Shown: positions 24,090-32,981, counted from the stretch's first letter. The stretch is DNA of 64,000 bases from Sulfurisphaera tokodaii str. 7 (GCF_000011205.1 NC_003106.2:1502001-1566000), one strand, 5' to 3'. The notes: generated from the letters alone by a model not told the origin. A program made the numbers and translations.

Positions 24090-24979
24090 GTTTAATCACT
24101 CAAGTTAAAAGAATTCCAAAATTCTATAGAGGAAATGCTGCATGTCCAGGTTGTCCAATTCCAAGGGAATTAGATATACTAATTGAGGAATTAGGAGAGA
24201 AAACTGTACTAGTTGTTCCAGCATCATGCTCAACAGTAATTTTAGGAGATACTTCTGGGATGCCATCTACAGTTCCAGTAGTTCATAGTGCATTTGCCGC
24301 ATCCGCAGCTGTAGCTTCTGGTATTGTTAGGGCTTTAAGAATGAGAGGAGATAAAGATGCAATAGTTACAGTATGGGCTGGTGATGGTGCCACTGGAGAT
24401 ATAGGTTTTGCTACTTTAAGTGGTGCTGCTGAAAGAAATGAAGACATACTTTACGTTTGTTATGATAATGAAGCCTATATGAATACTGGAATTCAACGTT
24501 CAGGTTTAACTCCTAAAGGAGCCTGGACAACTACAACTCCAGAAGGTAAAAGAGAGTTCAAAAAACCACTACCATTCATTATGGCTGAACATAAAATACC
24601 TTACGTAGCTACTGCATCAATAGCTTATCCATTTGATTATCAAGCAAAGGTGAGGAAAGCAAAGCAAATTCACGGATTTAGGTACATACATTTACTATCA
24701 CCATGTCCACCAGGCTGGCGTTTTGACTCAAGTTTAACAATTGAAATTGCAAAGTTAGCTGTAGAAACCGGTGTTTGGCCATTATTTGAAATAGAGAACG
24801 GAGAATTTAGATTAACAAGTGTTAGTAAGACACTACTTGATAAGAAAAACAGAAAACCAGTGATAGAATACTTAAAATTGCAGGGAAGATTTAGTAAACT
24901 TACTGAGGAACAAATTAAAGAAATTCAAGAATCAATAGACGAAATGTGGGAACAAATTAAAGAAATGGTTAAAAAATGA
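24086..24979 (+). CDS. porB: 2-oxoacid:ferredoxin oxidoreductase, beta (TPP) subunit
   Basis: A 297-residue beta subunit starting at the ATG that overlaps the porA stop (ATGA), behind a GAGGTGG motif. The TPP/Mg site is [20 protein letters not shown] followed by [11 protein letters not shown]. Cysteines in [14 protein letters not shown] and SPCPPGW are placed for the proximal 4Fe-4S cluster. The length and the Gly-Asp-Gly to Asn-Glu spacing favour a pyruvate-type enzyme, but the acid specificity is inferred. Confidence 0.93.
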   Translation: MSLITQVKRIPKFYRGNAACPGCPIPRELDILIEELGEKTVLVVPASCSTVILGDTSGMPSTVPVVHSAFAASAAVASGIVRALRMRGDKDAIVTVWAGDGATGDIGFATLSGAAERNEDILYVCYDNEAYMNTGIQRSGLTPKGAWTTTTPEGKREFKKPLPFIMAEHKIPYVATASIAYPFDYQAKVRKAKQIHGFRYIHLLSPCPPGWRFDSSLTIEIAKLAVETGVWPLFEIENGEFRLTSVSKTLLDKKNRKPVIEYLKLQGRFSKLTEEQIKEIQESIDEMWEQIKEMVKK

Positions 24980-24984
24980 TGGAA

Positions 24985-26028
24985 TTAAATGTGCAAATAA
25001 TAAGAAGCTAGTAAACCTAGTATATGTGTTCCGATAGCAGCTAATATTCCTAGGCTTAACATTTCAACACCTTTTTTAGCTGGATTTACTGAACTTAACA
25101 AACCTATTAAATAACCCACAATAAATATCGCTATTCCAGAAATGATATATGAGGAAATTACACCGACTAATCCTCCAATACCCAGTAAATAAGGAATTAT
25201 TGGAATTACTGCACCGGATATATAGGATAACGCTGTAACTCCAGCACTCTTTTTTGGGCTTTCCTCAACTTTTGGTGCAATTATGTCTTCAGCAACATCA
25301 ACAAGCTGTGGAGAAATATCAGAGGCAATATTTTCTCTAATTCCTAGTTCTGTTAATATCATAGAAAGTTTTTTCGCAACTTCCTTTCTATCTACAAGCT
25401 TTTGTATCTCTATTTTTCTTCTCTTATGCTCATTAATTTCTTTTTCTGATTTCGTAGACAAATAAGCACCAATAGCCATGGATAAAGTGCCAGAAGCACC
25501 AATTATTAAGCCAGAAATTCCAACTAGAAATGGAATATTGAAAGCACCAGAAAGACCAGATGTTGCAGCTAGAACCTCAACTAATCCATCACTAATTCCA
25601 TATACAAAATCGCTAACATCCTTAGATTTTACCGTAGATATAATTTCTTCATGTACAGCTTCATCAACACTTAATTCTCTCATTTTTTGTCTTTCTTCTT
25701 CACTTAGTTCTTCGCTCTTTGAAAGTTCATAGTATTTTTTAATATCGCTTTCTTCTCCGTTCTCTAATAGTTTTGTTGTAAGCTCTAATCCGAATATTTT
25801 TCTAAAAATAACATAGAAATTTATTTTCCACTTGTGATACCATTTTAATTTTCCTAGTTTTATGCCTCTACTTATTGCAATTTCCTTCCAAATTTCGGAA
25901 TGTTTTCTTTCCATTTCTGAGAGTTTATAAAGATATATTCTTGTAACTCTATCTTTCTCCACATCTCCTAATCTTCTATAAACTTCACTATCAAACAGTT
26001 CTTCAATATAATTCTTGTTATAGTCCAT
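24985..26028 (-). CDS. Ferritin-like/VIT1 fusion, MbfA-type metal transporter
   Basis: A 347-residue fusion. The N-terminal half is a rubrerythrin/ferritin-like helical bundle, with the E...ExxH pairs LSEMERKHSEIW (near residue 35) and VDEAVHEEII. The C-terminal half is a VIT1/CCC1 transporter beginning DFVYGISDGLVEVLAATSGLSG and ending in three or four helices. Such membrane-bound ferritins export iron, or manganese, and protect against peroxide. Mixed-charge helices between the halves (KSEKEINEHKRRKIEIQKL) match the family's cytoplasmic metal-binding region. Confidence 0.85.
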   Translation of the reverse strand: MDYNKNYIEELFDSEVYRRLGDVEKDRVTRIYLYKLSEMERKHSEIWKEIAISRGIKLGKLKWYHKWKINFYVIFRKIFGLELTTKLLENGEESDIKKYYELSKSEELSEEERQKMRELSVDEAVHEEIISTVKSKDVSDFVYGISDGLVEVLAATSGLSGAFNIPFLVGISGLIIGASGTLSMAIGAYLSTKSEKEINEHKRRKIEIQKLVDRKEVAKKLSMILTELGIRENIASDISPQLVDVAEDIIAPKVEESPKKSAGVTALSYISGAVIPIIPYLLGIGGLVGVISSYIISGIAIFIVGYLIGLLSSVNPAKKGVEMLSLGILAAIGTHILGLLASYYLHI

Positions 26029-26487
26029 ACTTAATTTATAGTAACTCTTACTTAAAAATGTTTCTAATTGGCTTCCTTATAAAAATAATTTAGAGCCAAT
26101 TTTTATTGGTTAATATAAAATCTATTATAAAATGGAACTATGGAGATTCAGGATTGCTGGGCGATTTGATTTGCTTTACAAATTATTTCATTAATGTAAG
26201 ATTAAACGGTGATCATACATTTAGGAGATGAGCTGTAAGTTATATTAAGGAACAAAATGAGACTTTTCTTCTTTAATTAGCTTTAGATGAAACTCCCTAT
26301 AAGTCCTTTAATATTTCTTCTACTCTCTTATAACGTTCTTCTAGTTCTTGATTTCACTTGTCCTTAAAATACTCTTTTAGTAATCTTAATATCTCTTTTA
26401 TTAGATGTAATATATCATTTATTACTTCAGTCCTATCGGAGTAATCACTTGCTCCTTTATATAGTCCGTAATAGGGGTCGGATTTTC
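26029..26487. other. Gene-poor region with decayed sequence
   Basis: About 460 bases with no complete gene. It contains one copy of a 33-bp promoter-like repeat (26105-26137). A minus-strand frame ending at the TGA at 26354-26356 reads ...YKGASDYSDRTEVINDILHLI..., is helical, lacks a start codon and lies just beyond the transposase relic. It is probably decayed or a small element-associated protein. Confidence 0.45.
26105..26137 (+). repeat. 33-bp promoter-like repeat, copy 1
   Basis: Matches 28424-28456 at 31 of 33 bases. Copy 2 runs into the ATG of the OsmC-like gene; copy 1 has the same ATGGAA end but no gene behind it. It is a duplicated promoter and start region. Confidence 0.7.
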
Positions 26488-26676
26488 ATTGAGGTTTCAT
26501 AATTTTGTATTCAACCCCTCGTCCTCATACCCCTTGTCCGGCTCTCCACGCCTAGGCTTAAGATTAATATACTCCATTAGAACTAATATTACTTGGATGA
26601 GCACGGGACCACTCCACCTAGTTCCCGTAATCTCACCTCCAGGTAATACTCCCGTGCTCACCCTAAAAAGGTATTA
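26488..26676 (-). pseudogene. 3' relic of an IS200/IS605-type tnpB gene
   Basis: On the minus strand this GC-rich patch encodes VSTGVLPGGEITGTRWSGP, then NLKPRRGEPDKGYEDEGLNTKL. As I remember, this resembles the C-terminal tail of Sulfolobus TnpB-like (OrfB) transposases. Restoring one G after the TTA at the end would give the tail ...LWKPQ-stop, so even the relic has a one-base deletion. The RuvC-like nuclease core is absent. The high GC content and strong inverted repeats contrast with the surroundings and fit a region that also encoded the element's omega RNA. Confidence 0.5.
26598..26660. repeat. 11-bp perfect inverted repeat in the tnpB relic
   Basis: TGAGCACGGGA (26598-26608) and TCCCGTGCTCA (26650-26660) are exact complements around a 41-base GC-rich loop. 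An AGGGGT/ACCCCT pair (about 26474-26520) flanks the gene end. The transcript would fold strongly. Confidence 0.75.
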
Positions 26677-26758
26677 CGTAGCATTCTATCAATAGAACAC
26701 GAACAGTCCATATAATTTATTTTGAATTAACAAAATTGTTGTCCACACTGATAGTGCC

Positions 26759-26876
26759 GTCATTTGCATATAAATTTATTAGATGGCTTTCTTTATAAAG
26801 AGTATAAATATTGAACTAATATATTACTATGTGATAAAAATTTATAGAAATATAAATAGCTTAGTGACGACACTAT
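26759..26876. repeat. 118-bp PaREP1-associated repeat, copy 1
   Basis: About three quarters identical to 53376-53493. Shared blocks include GTCATTT, CTTTCTTT, AGTATAAATATTGA and ATAGAAATATAAAT, and both copies end in CACTAT. Each copy lies a few hundred bases from a PaREP1-like gene. It contains TATA-like stretches and could be a promoter module. Confidence 0.6.
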
Positions 26877-26967
26877 GTCCACACTCAAGAGAGGTTTTGA
26901 TAGGCATATGGCTTCAGCTTATTTAATAGCGTTAAAAGGATTTGAAAAATTGAATGAATACAAATAA
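26875..26967 (+). pseudogene. Short 30-codon fragment next to the 118-bp repeat
   Basis: Encodes MSTLKRGFDRHMASAYLIAL and ten more residues. The ATG overlaps the end of the 118-bp repeat, which supplies TATA-like sequence upstream. It reads like the truncated N-terminus of a helical protein rather than a complete gene. It is convergent with the PaREP1 gene. Confidence 0.3.
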
Positions 26968-26982
26968 TATTAAATTCATGAC

Positions 26983-27348
26983 TTATCTGAAACTGTTAGC
27001 AACGGCATAGCGGTGTAATGCAAGAGCAGTTGAAGTCAGATCAATAACATTATATCCTAAATCTTCTAACCTCTGGGAAATTCCCTTTAATCTGGTAGTA
27101 GATGCTAAGAAACCAGTTTTAAAATACCATTCCTTTTCCTTCTCATCCCTATAAATCCTATCAAGGTTTAGTACTACAAGAGCACTAATAAAGGCTTTCC
27201 ATGCCATAAAAACTTTCCCAGCAGAGTTTCTACCGAATCCTTCTTTAAGCCTTAACAAGGATAATTCAACTCCTTGTAAACATTCAATTAACCTAACCTT
27301 TGTATATCCTTCCTTATTTTTCTCTATAAGAGGAATCTTAGACTCCAC
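26983..27348 (-). CDS. PaREP1-family protein, possibly C-terminally shortened
   Basis: A 121-residue helical protein of the archaeal PaREP1 family, related to HEPN domains and often counted among toxin-antitoxin parts. The core GRNSAGKVFMAWKAFISALVV (about residues 39-59) matches RNAAGKAFQAWKALLASL of the larger PaREP1 protein at 53884-54426, and both continue to a TDI/ALxLHxY-like helix. This copy stops soon after that helix and is about 40 residues shorter at the C-terminus. It lies beside VapBC genes in a toxin-antitoxin-rich stretch. Confidence 0.7.
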   Translation of the reverse strand: MESKIPLIEKNKEGYTKVRLIECLQGVELSLLRLKEGFGRNSAGKVFMAWKAFISALVVLNLDRIYRDEKEKEWYFKTGFLASTTRLKGISQRLEDLGYNVIDLTSTALALHRYAVANSFR

Positions 27349-27412
27349 ATAAATAGGGTGGATCCCAAAATTTATAAATATAAGGGTTTTACTATTTTTC
27401 CCTATAAGGGTA

Positions 27413-27592
27413 CTAGCCGTTGTTTAAAATATCGAAGTTCATAGCTATGAAATCAAGGTCTATGATAAGATCGTACAAGACAGTATTTGATATATTACAG
27501 TTTAGGAAAGTCTTTAAAATAACTCGCTTTTCGCTATGATTCATATATTTAACGATACAACCAGATTCTCTCAGTAAAAATAAGAAATTCAT
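27413..27592 (-). CDS. Small third gene of the vapBC operon
   Basis: A 59-residue frame starting at an ATG that overlaps the vapC stop (ATGA), the coupling used by neighbouring operons. The product reads MNFLFLLRESGCIVKYMNHS and continues with KRVILKTFLNCNISNTVLYD. It has no recognised domain. The exact overlap with the end of the restored vapC frame suggests the three cistrons were co-translated. It may itself be the remnant of a longer protein. Confidence 0.4.
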   Translation of the reverse strand: MNFLFLLRESGCIVKYMNHSEKRVILKTFLNCNISNTVLYDLIIDLDFIAMNFDILNNG

Positions 27593-27953
27593 GGAGAAAC
27601 TATTAGAACTCTAACTTCTTTCACATTCTTGAGTTCATGATCGCTAGTAATTGCGACTCCGTTAATATGTTTAGCAGAGGCTAGTAAAAATGCATCTCCT
27701 AAAGAAAGGTTATACTTAGTTTTTAACTTGGCAGATGTTGTAATTATATTCTCATCGTTTATGTCAATTAGTTTGAAAGAATTTCTTACAATACTATATC
27801 TGAATAGTGCTTCTTTCCATCCCTTAATTCTAGTATAAGCATAAAGAAATTCTGTGAGATTTACAGGATTAACGTAAACCTCGTTTTTTCTATTATCTCT
27901 TTTACTTCCTTATTGCCATAAAAGTATAGTATGATTGCAGATGCATCAAGCAT
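27589..27953 (-). pseudogene. vapC: VapC-type PIN-domain toxin, frameshifted in an A6 run
   Basis: The frame begins MLDASAIILYFYGNKEVKEI and hits a stop, but a -1 shift in the A6 run (27884-27889 on the plus strand) restores VNPVNLTEFLYAYTRIKGW through to LSLGDAFLLASAKHINGVAI and TSDHELKNVKEVRVLIVSP. All four acidic PIN residues are present: D of LDAS, E of LTEF, D of LGDA and D of TSDHE. The start overlaps the vapB stop by eight bases. It is either an inactivated toxin or one made by ribosomal or transcriptional slippage. Confidence 0.8.
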
Positions 27954-28179
27954 TATTTTTTTCACGTTCTTTTCTCCTCTCTTCTTCTAAAATTTTTAAA
28001 GCTTGTATAGCATCCTTATCACTTCCGAAATATTTTTCAATACTCTCTTTAGGAAATATGTAAATACCTTCATCGTCAACTATGACGTTTACCTCATCAC
28101 CCTCCTTTATGTTAAGCTTATCTCTAACCTCTTTAGGTATTACTATTATTCCTTTCTTATGAACTTTTAACCTATACAT
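27946..28179 (-). CDS. vapB: VapB-type AbrB/SpoVT antitoxin
   Basis: A 77-residue protein with an N-terminal swapped-hairpin AbrB fold: YRLKVHKKGIIVIPKEVRDK then NIKEGDEVNVIVDDEGIYIF. The C-terminal charged helix (LKILEEERRKEREKNN) should wrap the PIN toxin. It is first in the operon, overlapping vapC by eight bases, and probably represses its own promoter. Confidence 0.85.
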   Translation of the reverse strand: MYRLKVHKKGIIVIPKEVRDKLNIKEGDEVNVIVDDEGIYIFPKESIEKYFGSDKDAIQALKILEEERRKEREKNNA

Positions 28180-28423
28180 AAGAATATAATTATTAAAATG
28201 AGATTTAAGTTTAACTTCATGTAACGATAAGTTTAACGATTTGTAACTAAACTACATCATGACGATTCTCCGATAAGTATCAGATTGAATTACTTTTCTT
28301 CATATATTCATATCTCGATACTATTACTTACCACCTATATTCTCTTACGACCTTGGTTTGTTAAATATGTTGGAACGCAATTCTTCATTAACTCATACAT
28401 AAACACTTAGTAGTTAATTTTTT

Positions 28424-28456
28424 ATTGATTAATCTAAAATCTATTATAAAATGGAA
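28424..28456 (+). repeat. 33-bp promoter-like repeat, copy 2
   Basis: Functional-looking copy of the repeat at 26105-26137, ending in the first two codons of the OsmC-like gene. The surrounding 28180-28450 gap otherwise shows no gene. Confidence 0.7.
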
Positions 28457-28834
28457 TTTAGTATTAGTTTATATGGTGACTTTGAAAATCCAACCGTAGA
28501 AATACCAGGTAGGAGAGAAAAAGCTAGTAAATTATATCTAGAGGCACCATTATATGCATTTCTTATCTCTATACCTCATTGCATAGCTGAAGCTTTTGAA
28601 AGCATAGCTAAAAAAGAGGGAATTAAGATTAAGGATTGTAAAGTTAGGGCAGTATACGAGATTGATGAAAAGCAATTTATGCTAGGATATCCTGTTATAA
28701 AGAAGATAAAAGTTTTTATATATAATAGTGGTTGTTCATCAGAAGAATTAGAAGAGATGATACGTAAAGTAAAGAAGGAATGTCCAATTTATCTAAGTTT
28801 TTCGGAAAAAATAGAAATTTTACCTGGTAATTAA
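28451..28834 (+). CDS. OsmC-like protein
   Basis: A 127-residue OsmC/Ohr-fold protein. The first redox cysteine sits in FLISIPHCIAEAFESIAKKEG (about residue 48) and the second in VKKECPIYLSFSEKIEI near the C-terminus, the positions of the catalytic pair in hydroperoxide-reducing members. The end overlaps the convergent CoA ligase by four bases. Sequence divergence from Ohr leaves peroxidase activity unproven. Confidence 0.75.
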   Translation: MEFSISLYGDFENPTVEIPGRREKASKLYLEAPLYAFLISIPHCIAEAFESIAKKEGIKIKDCKVRAVYEIDEKQFMLGYPVIKKIKVFIYNSGCSSEELEEMIRKVKKECPIYLSFSEKIEILPGN

Positions 28835-30810
28835 TCAAATACTATTCTTACATCTACAGCAAAGGCTCCTCTCTCATTTACAAATAATGGATTTATGTCC
28901 ATTTCTCTTATATTTAAATCAACTATCATCCTAGAGACACTTATTATTGTCCTTATAAGCGAATTCTCGTCATAACCCCTTTTCCTAGCAGTTAACATAG
29001 CGTGAATCTTGCTCTCCATTAAGAGTTCTTGTGCTTCGTCTTCATAGATTGGTGACAAACCATATGCAACATTCTTTAAAACCTCAACATAAATTCCTCC
29101 ACTTCCTACTAGAACTACATGACCAAATACCGGATCCCTTATACCACCAATATAGACTTCTAAACCGTTTAACTGCTCTTGAATCATTACCCTCTTAGTT
29201 ATTTTAGATAATTGCGAATAAACATCCTTTACTTGGTCTTTCTCCACATTAACAACAACTCCTTTCATTTCTGTTTTATGTACTGGTTCATCTGGTGAAA
29301 TTTTCATAACTACTGGATAACCAATAGAGTCTGCAATTCTCTGGGCCTCTTCTACACTTTCAGCAATTCCCCATTTGGGAGTTCTTATTCCGTAAATTTC
29401 CATAAGTTTCATCGCCTCATAATCCCTCAATGTTTTCTTTCCCTTAACAAGTTCTATAGCACTTTCAATTGGTTGAACTGTCCTTATTTTCTTCCTCGGT
29501 ATTGGCTTATTTACAAAATATTTAATAGCTTTTACAGCATCCTCTGGGAATGTATATGCTGGAATTCCAGTAGTTTCTAAAATTTTTAATGCAGTATCCT
29601 CATCAAGTCCCATGGTAATTCCGATAACTCCTTTTCCCTTAAAGTTTGAAATCACTCTAGCAACGTCCGTACAGCTAACCATTGGTAAAGCTTGAACTAT
29701 AACTAACTTAGTCGAATTTAACTCACTGACAATCTTTAATGCAGAATAGTATCTTTCCTTATTAGCATCTCCTGTTAAATCTAAAGGATTTCTAGGTACT
29801 GAAGTTGGTGGTAAAATCTTTCTTAAAGTTTCTTTCATCCAGTCTGGTATTTCAACCATTCTTAACCCATTTTTCTCAATTTCATCAGAAGTAAGAACTC
29901 CATGTCCGCCAGAATTAGTAATTACAAGTAATTCTTCGGTAACCGGCTCAGAATACATTAAGAGCTTTGCTAGGTTTAGCATGTCATGAAGATTATCCAC
30001 CAGAATTCCTCCAACAGTCCTAACTGCTGCTTTGAAAACTTCAAAAGAGCCAGCCAAACTGCCAGTATGTGTTTTAGCTGCTGCTGCACCATTACTTGTA
30101 GTACCCCCTTTTAAGAATACTACCGGTTTTCTCTTCGTGGCTTCTGGTAAAGTTTCTAAGAAAGAATTACCATCTGAGACTCCTTCTAGGTAAACGAATA
30201 TTGCTCTTGTTTCTGGGTCTCTTGAAAGGTATTCAATAACTTCATACTCTTTTACATCAGCTTGGTTACCTAAACTCACCATATAACTTATTCCTACTCT
30301 ATATTTCTGTGCCCAATTTAGCATGTAAACTCCTAGACCACCGCTTTGAACAACTAATGCAATATTTCCTCTTTTAACGTCAGTATAGGCAAAAGTTGCA
30401 TTAAACTCTGGGGTAATGATACCAAATGTATTTGGTCCTAAAACTCTTATTCCTCCTTTTCTGGCAATACTTATGACCTTATCTTCTAATTCGGCCTCAC
30501 CAACTTCTTTAAATCCAGCAGTAATTACAATTGCTGCTTTCACATTTTTTTCTACAGCCTCTTCCATTACTTGTGGCACAGCCTCTCTAGGTACTGTAAT
30601 TACTACCATATCTATAGGATCTGGAATCTCCTTAACGCTTTTATATGCTTTTACACCTTCAACATCTTCAGCCTTTGAATTTACTGGGTAAAGTTTTCCG
30701 TGATAAGTATATAGAAGATTTCTGAATACCACATTTCCAACTTTCTCTTTATAGCGAGAAGCCCCAATAACAGCAATACTCTTTGGTTTAAAGAGGTATT
30801 CTAATGACAT
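28831..30810 (-). CDS. ADP-forming acyl-CoA synthetase (fused alpha-beta)
   Basis: A 659-residue fusion of the alpha and beta parts of NDP-forming acyl-CoA synthetases. The CoA-binding domain begins FKPKSIAVIGASRYKEKVGN. The phosphohistidine loop is AAKTHTGSLAGS near residue 255. The C-terminal ATP-grasp domain runs from about residue 450 (LMEIYGIRTPKWGI, VVMKISPDEPVHKT, EMDINPLFV). It converts acetyl-CoA or another acyl-CoA, ADP and phosphate to acid and ATP, or the reverse. In related archaea, members of this family also activate 4-hydroxybutyrate or 3-hydroxypropionate, so the substrate is open. Confidence 0.88.
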   Translation of the reverse strand: MSLEYLFKPKSIAVIGASRYKEKVGNVVFRNLLYTYHGKLYPVNSKAEDVEGVKAYKSVKEIPDPIDMVVITVPREAVPQVMEEAVEKNVKAAIVITAGFKEVGEAELEDKVISIARKGGIRVLGPNTFGIITPEFNATFAYTDVKRGNIALVVQSGGLGVYMLNWAQKYRVGISYMVSLGNQADVKEYEVIEYLSRDPETRAIFVYLEGVSDGNSFLETLPEATKRKPVVFLKGGTTSNGAAAAKTHTGSLAGSFEVFKAAVRTVGGILVDNLHDMLNLAKLLMYSEPVTEELLVITNSGGHGVLTSDEIEKNGLRMVEIPDWMKETLRKILPPTSVPRNPLDLTGDANKERYYSALKIVSELNSTKLVIVQALPMVSCTDVARVISNFKGKGVIGITMGLDEDTALKILETTGIPAYTFPEDAVKAIKYFVNKPIPRKKIRTVQPIESAIELVKGKKTLRDYEAMKLMEIYGIRTPKWGIAESVEEAQRIADSIGYPVVMKISPDEPVHKTEMKGVVVNVEKDQVKDVYSQLSKITKRVMIQEQLNGLEVYIGGIRDPVFGHVVLVGSGGIYVEVLKNVAYGLSPIYEDEAQELLMESKIHAMLTARKRGYDENSLIRTIISVSRMIVDLNIREMDINPLFVNERGAFAVDVRIVFD

Positions 30811-31066
30811 ACATAAATATAAAGAGAAGTTAAAATATATATTTAACTTAACGAATTAGGCCAATTGTTCTTACTTAAATAAGTAGTGCATAATTACAAT
30901 TTGTCACTCAAAAAATTAATATGTGTACATTCTTTAAGTAAAATCTTTCTCTTTAATCAATTCTTTAAATATAGTGTTATAGTTTACTAAAAATTCTTAT
31001 TTCCTTAATTAAAAATTGATGTGATAAAAACATTAACTTAACTCAGAAATTATATAAAGAAAAATC

Positions 31067-31675
31067 TTAAATGAATGGAGTCCATTTGCTAAATGCAACA
31101 AGATGTTCTCCTACTGCTTCAATTCCTATATATGCGGCTAATAATCCGGCTAATATTAGTAAAACTGCATCTACTATTAACCATATTTTACTCCACTTTC
31201 CGTTATCAAGGAATATTGCTACAGGATAGAAGAATATTGAAGCTAGTCCAGTTAATGTGTACAATGCTAATAATGCCGTTGGTTCAAGAGTCATATTGTG
31301 CAAATATCCTTGTACACCATAATATATTGTTACTAATCCAAATAACAAAGCCATGAAGCCTAAGTGTTCGAGCTTATACTCATTCTTAATACTTAAAGCT
31401 ATTCCTATAATTCCTAAACCTAATACGGGATAAAGATCGTAGAATAATATGTTATAACTGGATGGTAAGGGCCAAGTAAGCATTCCGTAAAATCCAGTAA
31501 TAGACATAAGTAAACCTAACAATAGCAGTGGCATGTATTGTGGTTTAATAGCATTTCTGTAATCTTGCACTGTGGAATGAACTAGGAATGTCTTAATTAA
31601 GCCGTAAGCAAAGGTTAAGAAACCTATACCCATTGTTATCGACTGAATAGTTAATATATCTATGAATAGTGCCAT
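31067..31675 (-). CDS. DUF981-like membrane protein
   Basis: A 202-residue protein with about six membrane helices, resembling the archaeal DUF981 family. Polar residues are few and concentrated in loops (HSTVQDYRNAIKPQY, GYLHNMTLEP). Function is unknown. The AT-rich regions on both sides (30811-31066 and 31676-31964) show no genes. Confidence 0.6.
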   Translation of the reverse strand: MALFIDILTIQSITMGIGFLTFAYGLIKTFLVHSTVQDYRNAIKPQYMPLLLLGLLMSITGFYGMLTWPLPSSYNILFYDLYPVLGLGIIGIALSIKNEYKLEHLGFMALLFGLVTIYYGVQGYLHNMTLEPTALLALYTLTGLASIFFYPVAIFLDNGKWSKIWLIVDAVLLILAGLLAAYIGIEAVGEHLVAFSKWTPFI

Positions 31676-31964
31676 TTTTTATCACCAATTATAATTATAT
31701 AACTCCGGTGATATAAACAGAATATGTTAAGGTATATACATTTGTAGATGAGTATTAACGATAAACTGATATTTAAAAAATTTTAAACTTTTTAAATTTA
31801 TTCATTTAAAATTACTCATCTAAATTAATTGAAAATTTTATACCTTATCAGAACAAAAATATAAATATGTACAACATACTTTATTACATATTCTTATACA
31901 CATGTAAGTGAAAATGAACTAGTTTTGAACTCTCTATTCTCTTCTTTTTTAGTAAAATATCTAT

Positions 31965-32513
31965 TTATCGTCTCTGAGATGCATCTAAAAATGAAAGTAT
32001 TACCCAGATATCAATTATCGAAATTCCCCAAGCTTCAATTGTTGCCGAAGAGGGCCACTTAATTACTCCAGCTACAACGTTTGCAATGATAAAGAGAATT
32101 ATCATATAAATTCCTAGTTTTCTTCTTTCCATTAGTAAGCCTATCCCGTATGTTAAAATTGCAATGTCAAACTGTATGAAGAACCAAGTGGAAACAAATA
32201 AATGCGGATATGTCCCCTCATGATATATTCCTATTAAGGCCAGAAAAATTGCGGCAACCATTACAAAAGCTGACCCTATTATCAAAATTTTATTTCCATT
32301 TACTTTTGCCAAAAAAACTGCATAAAGAAAAGCAAATAAGGAAACTACTATAAGACCATAATTATATAGCCAAGGATCTTTTGCGAAAGGTCCACCTAAA
32401 TCACTAAAAGCATTTTTAGTAAAATTGAACCATGGGTTGAGGCTAATGCTTGCAAATATTATTATCCATGCTAATATTGCGCTTATGAACCCTGTGTATT
32501 TTAAGATTCTCAC
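31965..32513 (-). CDS. DUF998 family membrane protein
   Basis: A 182-residue protein with five or six membrane helices. The family mark is the early NPWFNFTKNAFSDLGGPF segment (about residues 26-43), where most members have NxxSDLG. Histidines in GIYHEGTYPH lie at the outer face. Function is not known. Confidence 0.7.
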   Translation of the reverse strand: MRILKYTGFISAILAWIIIFASISLNPWFNFTKNAFSDLGGPFAKDPWLYNYGLIVVSLFAFLYAVFLAKVNGNKILIIGSAFVMVAAIFLALIGIYHEGTYPHLFVSTWFFIQFDIAILTYGIGLLMERRKLGIYMIILFIIANVVAGVIKWPSSATIEAWGISIIDIWVILSFLDASQRR

Positions 32514-32707
32514 AATATTAATTTAAGCGTTTTTATTTCATAAGTTTTTTAAGTAAGGCCGTTTTAAAGAGAGGATTTTCCAAATGTAAGATAAATACTT
32601 TTTAATCCAATTTAACTCTATATATAAATCAAGTTGTATTAGAGATTTTCTGTTGTTGCTTGACTAATTCTTGTCTTAACTTAAGTGATCTTTTAAGAGC
32701 TTCAGAC

Positions 32708-32953
32708 TTAGTTTTTTTCCCAGTCGTTCTTTTCGGATACTTTGATCCTCACCAAAATTATGACGAATTCTTTATCACTTTGTTCGTTTATATAAGGTCC
32801 CTCAACTATATCGAAGTCTTTCAATTGTTCCCTAACTTGATCTTCAATTGTAGTTATGTCTATAACGTTTAATGGAAACTCTACTCTAACGTTAAATATA
32901 TTGTATTTAGAATATTTTGGAGTATTATCAATTATTGATGACCTCATTAACAC
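32708..32953 (-). CDS. Hypothetical protein, probably truncated at an A7 run
   Basis: The frame gives 81 residues (or 79 from the second ATG), ending DWEKN directly after an A7 run (32712-32718). Skipping one A opens another 28 residues, beginning KTKSEALKRSLKLRQELVKQ and ending at the TGA at 32629-32631, a plausible basic helix. The intact protein was therefore probably about 107 residues. The N-terminal part is a small alpha/beta unit (NVRVEFPLNVIDITTIEDQV). No family is recognised. It starts just beyond the right end of the transposase relic upstream. Confidence 0.5.
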   Translation of the reverse strand: MLMRSSIIDNTPKYSKYNIFNVRVEFPLNVIDITTIEDQVREQLKDFDIVEGPYINEQSDKEFVIILVRIKVSEKNDWEKN

Positions 32954-32981
32954 AATATTAGGGATTTTTAACCGTTTGTCC

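Noticed and set aside
26489-26695. 68-codon plus-strand frame opposite the tnpB relic
   Set aside because: It is the antisense shadow of the GC-rich relic; the minus-strand reading fits transposase tails and this one fits nothing.
32708-32720. Programmed -1 frameshift at the A-AAA-AAC heptamer
   Set aside because: The -1 frame ends after only 11 codons with no protein-like content; the +1 (one A removed) frame is the coherent one.
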